Source: Apodospora peruviana | Lineage: Eukaryota > Ascomycota > Sordariomycetes > Sordariales > Lasiosphaeriaceae | Length of the DNA stretch: 64,000 nt | Assembly: GCA_033439685.1 (NCBI GenBank) | Contig: JAUEDM010000007.1 | Location: 186,001-250,000 of the forward strand | Direction: 5' to 3' | In this document: positions 1 through 11,070 of the stretch, one piece after another | How positions within the stretch are numbered: position 1 is the stretch's first letter | Layout: the number at the start of each line of letters is the position of its first letter | Program-made: the position numbers and the translations under genes | The notes under the pieces: generated by a model | The model's database searches: none | What the model was told of the DNA's origin: nothing | Seen by the model: the letters and a program-made list of their open reading frames with translations, nothing else

Positions 1-1330
1 GTGCTAGTTGGGGTTTGTTTGTTGTTTCTGTTCTGTAATTCTAAGAGGTCATGATGTTGTTTGTGGCAGTGGCAAATAGGGTAGTGTGTGTGAGAGGTGT
101 GTACCTTGGCCACGTGCTCTGTGTGTATATACTACATGAGAGTGTCACGATACCCTTCGTTTTGCATGGCAAGCATTTGTGTTGTTGGTAGTCATCCTTT
201 AGCAGTGCCAAATATGCAAATATGATGTACTTGTCAGTTGTCTGTTTACTTGGGCTTCAAACGCGATGTCATTCACAAAGTTCGGCTGGCTGGATCGTCC
301 TCTCGGTTGGTCCTCCCATGTCGGTACAATGTATTGCTTGGGGAGTTTCCAGCTAAGGGCCACAAAAACCCTCGCCATTGTTTGTTGTGACATCCACACG
401 TTGTTGAGGTGATCCAAACTCTAAAAGTCCAGACGAATGTCATTTATTTGATGGTTGCTGTGCGGGGGGTGTGGCAGATATACTTCTCTCATCCGCCGAA
501 TTTGCAGGGGAGACTTGTACACCGAGCGCCAAGGCCCACCGGCGATAAGCAGCCTTACGGAATACCTTCTCAAAGCAAACTGAACAGCACACGCCACTCC
601 CACCACACCGCCCTCCCCACCCCACCCTGTCTGCTGTGAGCGCAATGACGTTTTTCAGCCTCGCCCTCTGCCGCCATTGCAGCTTCCACTGTCTTCCTTC
701 TTGAAACTTTAAAACACATTGTGGCGCACCGCAGATTCCACTTCAGTTGGGCGACACGTCGAAACCTCGACAAACTTTCTTGTTCTGCACCTCGCCTAAC
801 CCGTACCTACCCCTGCTGCTCCCCAGCGAACGATAGGACCCGGCCGATCCCCAGTTATAGCCGCCAGACGCGCCGAGATCCGTCGCAGCCCCGCGCCCGC
901 ACGCCCATGGTTTCCCCTCCAAGCCCACAGTCCCTAGGCTCCAGTAGCACCTCAGCGACCCGACCGTACTGCAGCGACACACAGCGACACCTTGCCCATT
1001 TCCGCCCTCAGAACCCGAGATACAGGACCTTGTCTACCTTGACTTCTGCCTGAACAACTTTTCCAAATCTCCTATCTCAGTCTGCTGCTGCTGACTGCCT
1101 GCCTGCCTGCCTGCCTGCCTGACGAACTCCTGCCGCAGCACCGCAATTGACACAGCGAGGGAGAGAGTCAAGTCATCCATCGGATCGGGATCGACGACAA
1201 CACATTAAGATACGGAAGGACCAAACAGAAAAAAAGAAGAGAACGGGACCCAACAACCAACTGACTACTCTACCGATCGGACTCTCGTCCTCTCCAAAGC
1301 CTGATCGCGAGCTCCCGCCCCGGACGAACC
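1..1330. other. Left-edge non-coding stretch and dcn1 leader
   Basis: No gene can be supported here. Short ORFs on both strands do not resemble any protein I know and lack fungal splice structure. The last few hundred bases are A/C-rich and probably contain the promoter and 5' leader of dcn1. They include a (TGCC)n microsatellite at 1096-1120. Confidence 0.5.
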
Positions 1331-3927
1331 ATGTCCAGAAGTAACAAAGCGCCGTCGGCTACGACGCAGCGGAAGCTGGTGTCACAATTCGTCGCGGCGA
1401 CAAACGCAACTAAGGAGAACGCACAGATGGTTAGTACACCATTTTTGTTTCCCTTCCTCCCAGACCGGCGGTGTTGAGATGTGCTCCTGTCGTTGCGTTT
1501 TGCTGGCTGGCTGGTTCGGCGGGCGCTGGCGGCTTTTTGCACGACGGTAGCCCCTCTTCTTTTTTTTCCTTCTGCCCCTGGCTGCGAAGGGCCGCGCTGG
1601 CAGCACATTATCGGACCGACTGCTTGCCTTGCTTGCGCCTTACCTGCGGTTGTGATCCTATCATCGCCCCGAACACACCCGTTCCTGTCCAAAGTAAGAG
1701 AAATGACTTATATGCTAACGCTCGAATGAACGTGGGGATACAGTACCTTAAGAATGCCAATTACGACATTGATGTCGCCGCGAATCTGTGAGTTGGTTGA
1801 GAGAGTGTGATCCACACCACACCCCGTGTTTCCCGTTTCTTCCGCCCTGCTCCCTTCTTGAGTTTCTCCCCATTCTCCCCAAGGGAGGTTCCTTGCTTTA
1901 ACCATCACAATCTATCCCCGTACCCCTTGTTTTGTTACCGCCCTAATACCGGCCCGTACCCCCTCCTTTCGCTTGCTTCCAGATCCTTTTCCCCATGGAC
2001 AAAATACCGTGACATGACAAGGTTGTGGTGTTGCACCACGGCGAGCCTCCCGTCTCCATCCCTTTCCCCTCCTTCCGAGACGAGGAGAGACGCCCGTGTT
2101 GGGTAGACACGTTAAAAGTGTCCGAGATAGAATACACTCTCCCTTGCTACTCTCGGCTTTCGGGAGGGGATCCCAATTTGGCCGGATCCTTTAAAAGGGC
2201 TGCCGAAGGGTTCTAGAAGGGATCGGCATTGTGGCACAATGTCTCAAGTCTCAACTTTTTTTTTGCACATCTCGGGCAGGGTGTTTCTGAATCTGCCCCA
2301 GCCAGAAGTTGGGTGGGGGAAGAACTTGTTTCCTTTTATAAACCACTTCGGCCCCTTTCCCGCGGCATGAACATTGAAGCCGCCGAACAAAGAAGCCTCA
2401 CTCTTCCCAGTCATCCGGACCCGAAGAGCGAGCAGGATCTGGCCTGGCCTTGCTGCAACCCCATCCCATCCATGCTGTCCAGTGGAGCCGGATGGGCTGC
2501 TGCTGTTGGGGAGTTTCCAATGTGTTGATCCCCACTGCTGCCGGTGCTTCGCCTTCGTTCGTTTGACCAAGCCGGCTGTTGCTGCGGCTGGGCGCAGTCC
2601 TGTTTCTTTTCTTCTCCTCTTCTCGTTTCAATTATGACGTCTCTGGAAGAACGGCCTGACGCACCACGAGTTGAGTTTCTTGGCCTGTTCACCTCGTGCT
2701 TCCAAAAGAGATCGTCGTCGGCCCACCGCTCTCGGCGCATCAAGTCGGTCCAGCAGGACGGAGACGGTGAGGAATCGTCGAGCGGGACGGAAACCGGCGT
2801 TGACGGCGACTTGACTCCGCACCCGAGGTCTCAAGCTCGACAACAGCCGACCCCCCAGGACTTCCCCCAGACCGAGTTGTCGCTGCCGACTCCGCCGCCG
2901 CCGTCGCTCCAGCGCCACCCTGGGGAAACCCCAGATATGGTCAAGCTGGATAAACTCAAGTCGACGGCCAAGTGGCTAAATAAGCCAAAGTCCAAGTCCG
3001 TTGCCTTGACGTTACGCATATACACATGCACACATACACACATACACATACACTTTCACATTCACATTCAATATTTTCATCGTGAAACTGCACAGGGATA
3101 TTGCTTCTATTCGTTTGCATGAGAAACTAACTGAGCGTTGCGCATACGCAGATACTTCAGCAGCCATGACTCTGGACGGGCGCCGGTGGACGACACCGTA
3201 CCGAAGCTGAACCGGATGTTTGATGAGCTCCTCAGTGGTGCGTTATGCCGCCATCATATGAAGGTGGCCAGTTGGGTGTGCTAACTGTATCACAGAACAA
3301 GACAAGGTAGACGACCCGACAGGCCAGACGATGGACGCTGAGTCGGTGGAAGCGTACATGCAGCTGCTAGGCGTCGACCACCTGAGCCACGAGCTCTTCG
3401 TCGTGCTCGAAATCGTGAACGCCCACAGCCTGGCGAAGTTCACGCGCAGCGACTTTGTCGACGGCTGGAAGGCGGCCTACTACGACAACGGCGTGCAGCC
3501 CGACTTGCAGTCGCACAAGCGCTACGTGCGGTCCTGCATCGACAAGTTCGCGCGGGATCCGGCCTACTACAAGAAGGTGTACCAGCACGCCTTTATGGTG
3601 GGCAAGGAACCGGCGCAGAAGGCGCTCGACAAGGAGATTGCCATTGCGTTTTGGGACAGTCTGCTTGGTCCTGCGGGAGCGCACCCGTGGCGGTCTGACA
3701 ATGTGGATTGGCTTGAGGTGTGGAAGGGATACCTTGAGGAAAGGTGGACTAGGAGCGTCAACAAGGATATGTGGAACCAGACGCTGATTTTTGCGGATAA
3801 GGCCATGGAGGACGAGACGCTGGGGTTCTGGAACGAGGATCAGGCGTGGCCCGGGGTTATTGATGACTTTGTGCTGTGGTGTCACAAGACGGGGGTTGTT
3901 TCGGGGGGTATGGATGTTGATAACTGA
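1331..3927 (+). CDS. dcn1: DCN1-like cullin neddylation factor (4 exons)
   Basis: This is the scaffold-type E3 that helps Ubc12 transfer the ubiquitin-like NEDD8/Rub1 to cullins, so it controls SCF-type ligases in nucleus and cytoplasm. Exons are 1331-1429, 1744-1787, 3152-3237 and 3296-3927. All junctions keep frame and give 286 residues, normal for fungal Dcn1. Residues about 10-50 match the UBA-like N-terminal helix bundle (QRKLVSQFVAATNATKENAQ, then YLKNANYDIDVAANLYFSS). Residues about 75-275 form the potentiating-neddylation (PONY/DUF298) domain, with the conserved WNxxLxFA-like stretch and the aspartate-rich ending WPxxIDDFVxW. A CTAAC branch point lies before exon 4. The start has a good context (ACCATG) and puts the UBA region first. 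The second intron (1788-3151, 1364 bp) is unusually long for a fungus. Family assignment is confident; the first two exons are short but their splice phases agree. Confidence 0.93.
2634..3122 (+). CDS. ORF nested in the dcn1 second intron (uncertain)
   Basis: A same-strand ORF of 162 codons lies inside the long dcn1 intron. Its first 120 or so codons look coding: they are rich in charged residues, S, P and Q, have GC-rich third positions, and end with a basic stretch LDKLKSTAKWLNKPKSK. After that it runs into a CA-repeat (about 3020-3070) that reads as low-complexity Thr/His, so the 3' end is probably not translated as such. I do not recognise the protein. It could be an alternative first exon of dcn1, a small nested gene, or chance. 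The phase-2 donors that would be needed to join exon 3 are weak. Confidence 0.25.
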   Translation: MTSLEERPDAPRVEFLGLFTSCFQKRSSSAHRSRRIKSVQQDGDGEESSSGTETGVDGDLTPHPRSQARQQPTPQDFPQTELSLPTPPPPSLQRHPGETPDMVKLDKLKSTAKWLNKPKSKSVALTLRIYTCTHTHIHIHFHIHIQYFHRETAQGYCFYSFA

Positions 3928-5707
3928 TGGGCTGGTTATGGGGGCTAACAATGTGGGTGAGGTGATGTCTGTCCGATATTGAAGGGGAAGTTGCCGGGAG
4001 GTTCATTGTTACTTTACATCTTAGCTGGCAGCATCGATAGTCACCATGGCGTTGCGAGCACGGGGGTGGACGAGTGCGTCTTTGTTTCCATCACGAGCTT
4101 TTTACATAATGAAGCTGGATGGAGAACATGGAGAGGTGGAATACCAATAGGAACTAAAGGAGGAAGCAGGGATTGGAACGGGAGAACGGGAGTGTGGTTA
4201 ACTGAGAAGCTTAACTGAAGCCTATCGGAATATGTCGGTTAGCATCATTGCATAGCCTCTTTTTAGATTCCACCATTATCGTACACTGTTCTAGCAGCTA
4301 CTTATAAGTGTCTTTCCTTTCAATCCGGCAATAACTCGATCCTGTTAACGTCATGATTGTTACGTCCAGTTCAGCCGGCGTTGATATCATTTCGGTTTTG
4401 CATGGTGGACAGACATATGGGACATATTGGATTTTATTCCAGGGTAACAAAGGCAAGTTAGTATGAGGCCTTTCTGCTGCTGTTACTAGGAATGAGATTG
4501 AGGCTATGTGTCTTACTTGAGTTATATCTACTTCTCTGGTTATGTGATCAAGGGGATCTGTAAGCAAATGATAGATATAGGAGACTGCGTTCGACGGTTT
4601 TCTAAGTGGGTTGAAGCCTTGTCGGTAAGACCTGGCCTGGATGGTTGGTGATGTTGGAAAATAGCAACGTTGCGTCGATGGGTATTTTTTTGGCTCAGAG
4701 GTATTTCTCTCGGTACTTGGTCTTTTAGATACCAGTCAGTCGGTCATTACCAGATACGAAATACTACGTACGCCTTATTAGATATGTATGGTGCTTGATC
4801 GCAATTGCTTTGTCCTATGCTAGTTATGCTGACCTTCCCTTGCTTTTGCTCAATATCCTACCGTTATGGAATTGACTGTTGTAAATAGCAAGCTGATTTT
4901 GGTGGAGATTCCCGGGGCTAACCGGTTGCCATTGGAAGAAATCCATATTAGAACAGGAAGCTTACCCCAGCAGCCCGGTCTAGAACTCGGTTCATTGTCA
5001 ACGGTCACATTTTCATTGTAGGTTTCTTGCCTAGGTAAGGTAGTCAAGTGTGATTGTTGGACTGGGAATGCGTCAAGTTAATTAGGGCGACGACTAACTG
5101 CATGACGACGTTGGTTGGATGGCTCTCTCAAACCTAGCGGACCAAAAATGTCCAGGTCAAGCTCAGGCTTCATTAGTGTCCGGTTTGCGGGACTCTGAGA
5201 AGTCTTGGTCGATATTATCCGGATACCTGGTAGGTACCTACCTAGATGGATTGAACCCTTCTGCACCTTGGCCTGGCGCAAAGTCACACGCTGGACTTGA
5301 CAACAACAGCAAAGAACAGGCCGGCTAGAGTTTTGAAGTTTTGTTTTGTCTTTCCGTGCTTCTCCTTTCTAGGCTCAGCAGCATTGGCTAGATATTGCCA
5401 TGCCATATATGTACAACCCTCCAATATCGTACATGTATATATTGCTGCATCACAAACAGCTGTATCATACATCTGTCCTCCACCAGCCCTGCCATGCCAT
5501 GCCATCTAACCGACTTTAGTATCTCGTGATTTGGTGGCCGTGGTAGTAACTTTCTTTGCTCGTGCGCCGGGGTATGCCTCCCACGCGCGTCTCTATGCGA
5601 TCCCCAACCAACTCCCATTATGCGCGTCGTCCACATCCCAACCAGATGACCGTGACACCGATGGTATTGTATTCTTTTTCCCCTCCCCACCTCTTTCTTA
5701 TTCGTGT
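3928..5707. other. Intergenic region between dcn1 and mrp17
   Basis: Convergent 3' ends of dcn1 (+) and the mitochondrial S6 gene (-) meet here. Only short, non-conserved ORFs are present and base composition is AT-richer than the flanking genes. I see no RNA gene or mobile element. Confidence 0.5.
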
Positions 5708-6211
5708 TTACTCCATCTTCGACCAAGGAATCGACGTAAGTTTAGTCATAGTCTCGAGCTTCCCATCGCCCAACTTAACACTCGCAGACCTAATCATTCT
5801 CGGCTCAACATCCAAGGTCCGCCGCACCTCCTCGTGCGTTTTTATGCCAGCATCGTAGCGCATGACGAAATAGTGACCTCGATGGTGGCGCTGCTGGTGC
5901 TTGCTGATGGCTTTCGGCAACATGAAGACGCCCCAGTTCCTGACGTCGCGGATCACGCCGCCGTTGCGGAGGATCAGGCGGCCCGTCGTCAGAACAATCC
6001 TATTTTCCCATTCGTTAGTATCCCCGGATATTATAGTAAGGGTTCGTCGGTCGGTCGGTGGTGGGTTGGTTGGAGATGCGTACTCTTTAACTTCGGCGAT
6101 GCTGCCCGTTCGGACCTACACATTAGTTAGTTAGCATTGGCTTTTTGGGGATCGAGACCGTGGGAATGGGAAGAGGGGAAGGCATACAATTCCAATTGTT
6201 TCGTACAGCAT
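5708..6211 (-). CDS. mrp17: Mitochondrial small-subunit ribosomal protein bS6m (Mrp17-like)
   Basis: Component of the mitochondrial 37S ribosomal subunit, homologous to bacterial S6. Exons, in coding order, are 6211-6188, 6115-6084 and 5999-5708. The splice phases agree and give 115 residues, a usual size for fungal Mrp17. The protein starts MLYETIGIVRTGSIAEVKE, matching the first beta strand and helix of S6. It continues with ILRNGGVIRDVRNWGVFMLP and the strongly conserved GHYFVMRYDAG segment, then ends after KLGDGKLETM. The first exon encodes only eight residues, but its donor (GTATGC) and the acceptor (TGTAG) are clean and the joined sequence matches the family exactly. There is no obvious cleavable presequence, as is normal for this protein. 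Confidence 0.92.
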
Positions 6212-7866
6212 CTTGAATTTTGGGCCGGTGCTGGTGGTGCGCTGTTGACGTCGGGGGAAAAGTCGCGAAACCGCTCGCTCGCTCGGTCAAAGTGCAGTGC
6301 AGTGCTGCCAGGTACCGCGCCAGGGTCAGTTGTGGAGGAGTGGGAATAATTTTGGCGGTGGACGGCTCGATCCGAGATTCTGCCGCTTCACCGCCCGCCT
6401 TATGTCCCGGGGATCTCGGTCGCCCCACTTTGTCGGTTGGGCCGTTGGCACCCTTGCGGGCCCGGTCATTGACAGCCGACCTGAATGCATTTGCCCGGTC
6501 ACTTCAAGGCCTCATATCCAAACACCAGGATGATTAAATCGAAGGACAATTTCATGTGTGAACACCGAGAGGAAATGCCTAGAATTCCATGACCCCAAAT
6601 TCGGCTCACAGCGGACGCCACGATACCAAGCAGCCCACAATGTCCACTCACAGGATGGACATCCAGACCGTGATCATATCTCACCAAGGCAAAGTCCCGA
6701 GCATTAACTGTATAGAGAAACCGATGCTTTATCCTTCTTCCAACCTATGTACCTACTCATACACAACTTCAGGAACAAAAGCTTTCTCTAACCTCGAAAC
6801 GCAGCACTCTGAATCCGTTCTCACTCCAAACCAGTAACTCTTCGCTCGCTTGCCTTCCAGTCTTTCACTCCCTCACTCCAATTACTTTTCCGCTCTCACA
6901 ATTGCCGACCCGGTCCGCCACAATAATCGATATACTAGGAACTTGGTATTCTGACAACACACACACACACACAATGAAAACGAGAACGAAACCATATCCT
7001 CATTCGCCAAAGACAGGGCGCCAAAAGCAGACAAGTAGAAGAAGAAATCAAAGGAAAGGGATATCGTCCTGTGAAGGTGGGTGACCAACTCCGGCCTCTT
7101 GAGAAAAGATAATAAAGAAAAGAAATACAAACCAAATGACACATGGCGGGATTGCTCGAGTGAGCAGGCCAAAATGCCCCAACGCCCAAGTGCCCGGCGA
7201 AGAAAAGCAAAAGACAAAAACAGTGGAACGGCCCGGATGGCACGATTAGTATCACAGGGTAAAGGTATAGTAATAACGAGAAAGGAGAGACAAATGAAAC
7301 AGATCCAGAGCTGGTCGAAAGGTGGAGCAGTTGGGCAGTCTCAACTTTTTCTTGTGTTCATCGTGTACGGTTTCGCCCTTGCTGGTAATTGAATTCGCTC
7401 GGGATGTTGGTTGAATAATAACTCTTACATGGCTTTGTCGCTCCGAATATAATTGGAGAGTTATCGCTTCGATTTTTGTGCGAGAGCTGTCGCCCTGATT
7501 TCCTTCAAGAGTTGTCGATTCCATTTTAAATCGTTTCGATAGGTAACCGTTAGCATCCATGAAGAGACTTCGGTAGAAACGCCGTGATATTGCTGTCTTA
7601 TTCCTCTCCAGGTACTCAAAGCCTGTCGAAAATCTTCCCGGGAATATTCTCTCCCGATCGGCGGGCAGGTACTCAGAAGCCGTCGGAAATCCTTCCAAGA
7701 ATATCCCTCCTCCGTTTCCGTTGGGCAGGCACTCGGGACACTCTATTCAGAGTCGTAATGCGGCAACACCTCCGAGTCCATCTCCTTCCAAGTGGTCTCG
7801 ACCCAATCACTGCATCGCTCGTTAGTCAAACAACCTCAACACAACAAGCCAAATGATGTTTTTTAC
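6212..7866. other. Intergenic region, mrp17 promoter and DUF3716-gene 3' flank
   Basis: No gene is supported. The part next to 6212 should hold the mrp17 promoter. A short (AC)n tract lies near 6957-6975. The sequence from about 7400 to 7866 is the 3' flank of the large gene that follows. Confidence 0.45.
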
Positions 7867-10800
7867 TCACGCAGTGGCCTTGAGCAGTTTGACACCCTTC
7901 TTCCTCAAAAACGCCAAAAACCTCTTCTTGGTCCTCTCCCGCTTGAAATGCACCAGCACATCCCCGCGATGCTTGACCCCCTTGATCTGCTTGGTCCCGA
8001 TGACGACCTTATTGCTCTTGGCAGCGTACGTGGCCTCCGTCAACTCGCTGAGTCTCAAATGGAAATCGTACGGCTCCTTGTACACGCCCCATGTAACCTT
8101 CTTATTAGACAACACATCTTTGAGGACCTGATGCTCAAACATGTCCTGGTCGGTACCGCCCTCCCCGCGGCCGATAAAATGCCAGTACTGTGTCACCTTC
8201 TCGTTGGTCGATATCGCCGCGTGCTTGACCTGGTACACGCGCCAGTCCACGGCCATGACGTGGTCATGCGAGAACGAGTCCGCCGACGTGTAACCGTCGT
8301 ACTTAAGGTCCTGGTCGATCGTCGTCGACGATTCTGCCGTCGAGTCACGTCGCTGGCGCTTCGATTCGCGTGGCGAGTTGACCCCGTAGTGCTCCCTCAA
8401 TGTGTGCTGTTGAGTTTGTTGCTGCGCCGCTTGTTGACTTGCGGTCTGCTGCTGGTCTGCCGAAGCGCCGCGTGATCTGGACGACCTAGGCCGCACGGGG
8501 ATATTCGGAGAAGGCGGTACTGGCTGCTGCAAGTGTGGTTGCTGCGCCTGCTGCTTTGCCGGTGTTGCTGCTGCCTTGGCCGGTGTTCCCGCTGCCTTGG
8601 CCGGTGTTCCCGCTGCCTTGGTCGGTGTTCCTTCTGCCTTTATCGGTGCTGCTGCTACCTTTGTCGGTGTTCCTGGGGCCGTCGCCGATGCTGGCGCGGG
8701 ATTAGGTTCTGCTGCCGCCGCTGCAGAGCCAGACTTATGACGCTGTTGCGAGGCGGGCGTGCCCTTGGGCGTCGTGTGAGGCTCCTTGCGCTTCACGATT
8801 CGCACATTCTTCTTGGGCGGGGGATCAGTGGACTTTTCAGCACCGCCCTTCTCCATCTTGTAACCGGAAGGCCGACCAATGTTGCCGAATCCCATCCTGG
8901 TTCGCAGCTCAGAGATCTTGGGGTCATGATACAGATCATGCACCGTTCTGCCGAGGTTGAAGTCGCTACCCTGCTCGACCGAGATCTCGTGAAGGCGCTG
9001 GCGGAGCCACTGCGATGGCGTGACGTCGATACTGAACTTGCGAAGCTCCTCCAGAACCTGGACCATTCGGAAAAGCGTATCATACGTCGTGAGCTGCTTG
9101 TTCAGGAACGGCTTTGCCAGGATCTGGTACGGGTGTAGCTCTCCATCTTGAAGGAATTTGAGGATCGACTTGCCGCGGTTGACCTGCCTGTTGGCTAAAA
9201 ACTTGCTAGACTGAGCAGAACCCGCGTTCAAATACTGCTCGTGCTTTTGCATCCATTTCTGGAGTGTTGCTTCCACCTGGCCCTCGAGAGGAGCCCAGTC
9301 TTTCTCCCAGTACGGGTGGTCCGGGGTAATTTTGACCAATGGCACCCCACGCATGCACAGCGGCTCTGTGAAGACGACGCCGTCGTCGCGGAGGGCGAGC
9401 ACAGACTTGTTGATCTCAGGTAGCTTTTGTCCATTAGCCTGGTCGGTCTCCGGCGCAGGACTTCCAGTCAGCGGGGTGTTTGCTGCGGTGGATGGCTGTG
9501 TCTGCGACTTGCGCTGGCTGGGCAGCGACTTGCGGCCTGACGATGGCTTTGTCGAAGAGAAGCTCTGGCCAGTTTTCTGGTCTCCCTTCTCAACGTCCTT
9601 TTCAGGGGTCGGTCCACGCGTGCTGACCTTCTGGCTGGCTGCCCGGGACGGGTTGTTAACCGCCGTGAACCCGCCAGCACTAACGGGTGAGTTGACCTCC
9701 TCCTCGACCGGCATTTCCTCCGCCTTGGCTGCAGACTCGTCCGCCATGCTCTGCCGCGACTTGGGCAGCGGCGCAGCGCCATGGCATCCCTGCCGATTCC
9801 ACTCGCAGTTGCCACATCGAGGAAACTCTTCGCCGCCAAGTATGACGCACTGGTTGAAGACGCCGACATTCTTGAGACAGGTATGACAAGGCTGACCCTG
9901 GATCTCCCCGGTGGCTTGGATGTAGCAGCTCAGCCACTTGGCTCCTTTGGCGTCGCTGGGTTCGTAGATGCTCTCAAGGCTTTCGGCGGTGAACTTCCTG
10001 CCGAGGCGAATATTAACTTGGCGCTTGATGGGCAGTTGCTTGACGTGGTTAACCCAGTGGTTATCGAGGTTGATGTGGCGAACCCGGCCAACTAGTTGAC
10101 CCAAGCCATCCAACACTTCAACGCCATCCATCGTCGGCGATGTCTCGCCCGGGGTTGGTGGCTTGCTGGAAAGCTTCCCTGTGATAATCTGGAAACCAGG
10201 AGGCTCCGGGACCGGGGTAGAGTGCTGTGACGTAAGCTCGGACTCTGTGTCTCCCTCCGGCATCGGCTGGTCGAGCCCTCCGAGGACGTCCGGGCCCTCT
10301 TCATCTCTACCACCATAAACCGGATCATCAATCTGAGCGGCAGCTGGAGGAGCAGCCTGGGCATCAGTCTGAGCCGAGACTTGAGCCTCAGCATTGGCGT
10401 CCTCCTGAGCAGCAGGTTGAACAGTAGCAACCTCCCGAGTTTCAGTCTGGACACGGGTCTGGGCATCGACCGGGCCATCAACCCGACCACCAACATCAGC
10501 AGCCACCTCGTTGGCGGCGGCAGCAGTAACCACCTCCACACGAGACTCCTCCCCCATCACCACATCCTCTTCAACAACCGGCGGCGGGGGTGGCACCGCC
10601 TTTTGGGGTTGGGGCTGCACCGGCGCCGCTGTCTGTGACTGAACATAATGCGCCTGGTAAACAGCACTCTTCCGATACGCCCTGAATTGCTCACGCCTCT
10701 CCTCATCGTCCTTTTGTCGATTATAGGCATATTCGGCGCGCTTGGCGGACAAGCCTATGCTGAGGTCGTCCGCCTGGCTGTGGAGGCGTTTGTAGTCCTT

Positions 10801-11070
10801 CTGCAGTTGCTCGAGCTGCCTCATCACCTTCGTCATCTCCGCGTGCTGGTCAATCAGTTGATTCTGCAGCTTGTCTCTCTGTGTCTCGTAATCGAGTTCT
10901 AGCTTGCGGTCCTCGTCGGCGCGCACGGCCCGGATGGACTCCCAGTACTTGGCCTCGATCTGGTCCCATAGCTCGGAGGATGAGCCGCCGGCAGCGAATG
11001 ATGTTGAACTAAGTGTAGCGGTTGTGGCAGGCGGCTGCACCTGATGGTGGTGCTCGTCCGTCGCAGCCAT
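7867..11070 (-). CDS. Large DUF3716 zinc-motif protein of unknown function
   Basis: A single uninterrupted exon of 1067 codons. Residues about 30-135 are strongly charged and heptad-like, predicting a coiled coil. A Pro/Ala/Gln-rich linker follows. Residues about 325-430 contain the fungal DUF3716 module: a domain with VGRVRHINLDNHWVNH, then cysteines at about 382, 395, 398, 408, 419, 422 and 429 in CxxC pairs, which suggests zinc binding. The middle is low-complexity and includes a degenerate repeat of the type GTPAKAA at roughly residues 825-870. The last 140 or so residues are ordered again (aromatic-rich, then a basic tail FKRERTKKRFLAFLRKKG) and look like a second conserved domain. The upstream in-frame ATG at 11211 would add 47 hydrophobic residues. 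I prefer 11070 because it has a good context and begins the charged region. Basic composition and the zinc motif suggest a nuclear protein, but that is inference. Confidence 0.82.
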   Translation of the reverse strand: MAATDEHHHQVQPPATTATLSSTSFAAGGSSSELWDQIEAKYWESIRAVRADEDRKLELDYETQRDKLQNQLIDQHAEMTKVMRQLEQLQKDYKRLHSQADDLSIGLSAKRAEYAYNRQKDDEERREQFRAYRKSAVYQAHYVQSQTAAPVQPQPQKAVPPPPPVVEEDVVMGEESRVEVVTAAAANEVAADVGGRVDGPVDAQTRVQTETREVATVQPAAQEDANAEAQVSAQTDAQAAPPAAAQIDDPVYGGRDEEGPDVLGGLDQPMPEGDTESELTSQHSTPVPEPPGFQIITGKLSSKPPTPGETSPTMDGVEVLDGLGQLVGRVRHINLDNHWVNHVKQLPIKRQVNIRLGRKFTAESLESIYEPSDAKGAKWLSCYIQATGEIQGQPCHTCLKNVGVFNQCVILGGEEFPRCGNCEWNRQGCHGAAPLPKSRQSMADESAAKAEEMPVEEEVNSPVSAGGFTAVNNPSRAASQKVSTRGPTPEKDVEKGDQKTGQSFSSTKPSSGRKSLPSQRKSQTQPSTAANTPLTGSPAPETDQANGQKLPEINKSVLALRDDGVVFTEPLCMRGVPLVKITPDHPYWEKDWAPLEGQVEATLQKWMQKHEQYLNAGSAQSSKFLANRQVNRGKSILKFLQDGELHPYQILAKPFLNKQLTTYDTLFRMVQVLEELRKFSIDVTPSQWLRQRLHEISVEQGSDFNLGRTVHDLYHDPKISELRTRMGFGNIGRPSGYKMEKGGAEKSTDPPPKKNVRIVKRKEPHTTPKGTPASQQRHKSGSAAAAAEPNPAPASATAPGTPTKVAAAPIKAEGTPTKAAGTPAKAAGTPAKAAATPAKQQAQQPHLQQPVPPSPNIPVRPRSSRSRGASADQQQTASQQAAQQQTQQHTLREHYGVNSPRESKRQRRDSTAESSTTIDQDLKYDGYTSADSFSHDHVMAVDWRVYQVKHAAISTNEKVTQYWHFIGRGEGGTDQDMFEHQVLKDVLSNKKVTWGVYKEPYDFHLRLSELTEATYAAKSNKVVIGTKQIKGVKHRGDVLVHFKRERTKKRFLAFLRKKGVKLLKATA

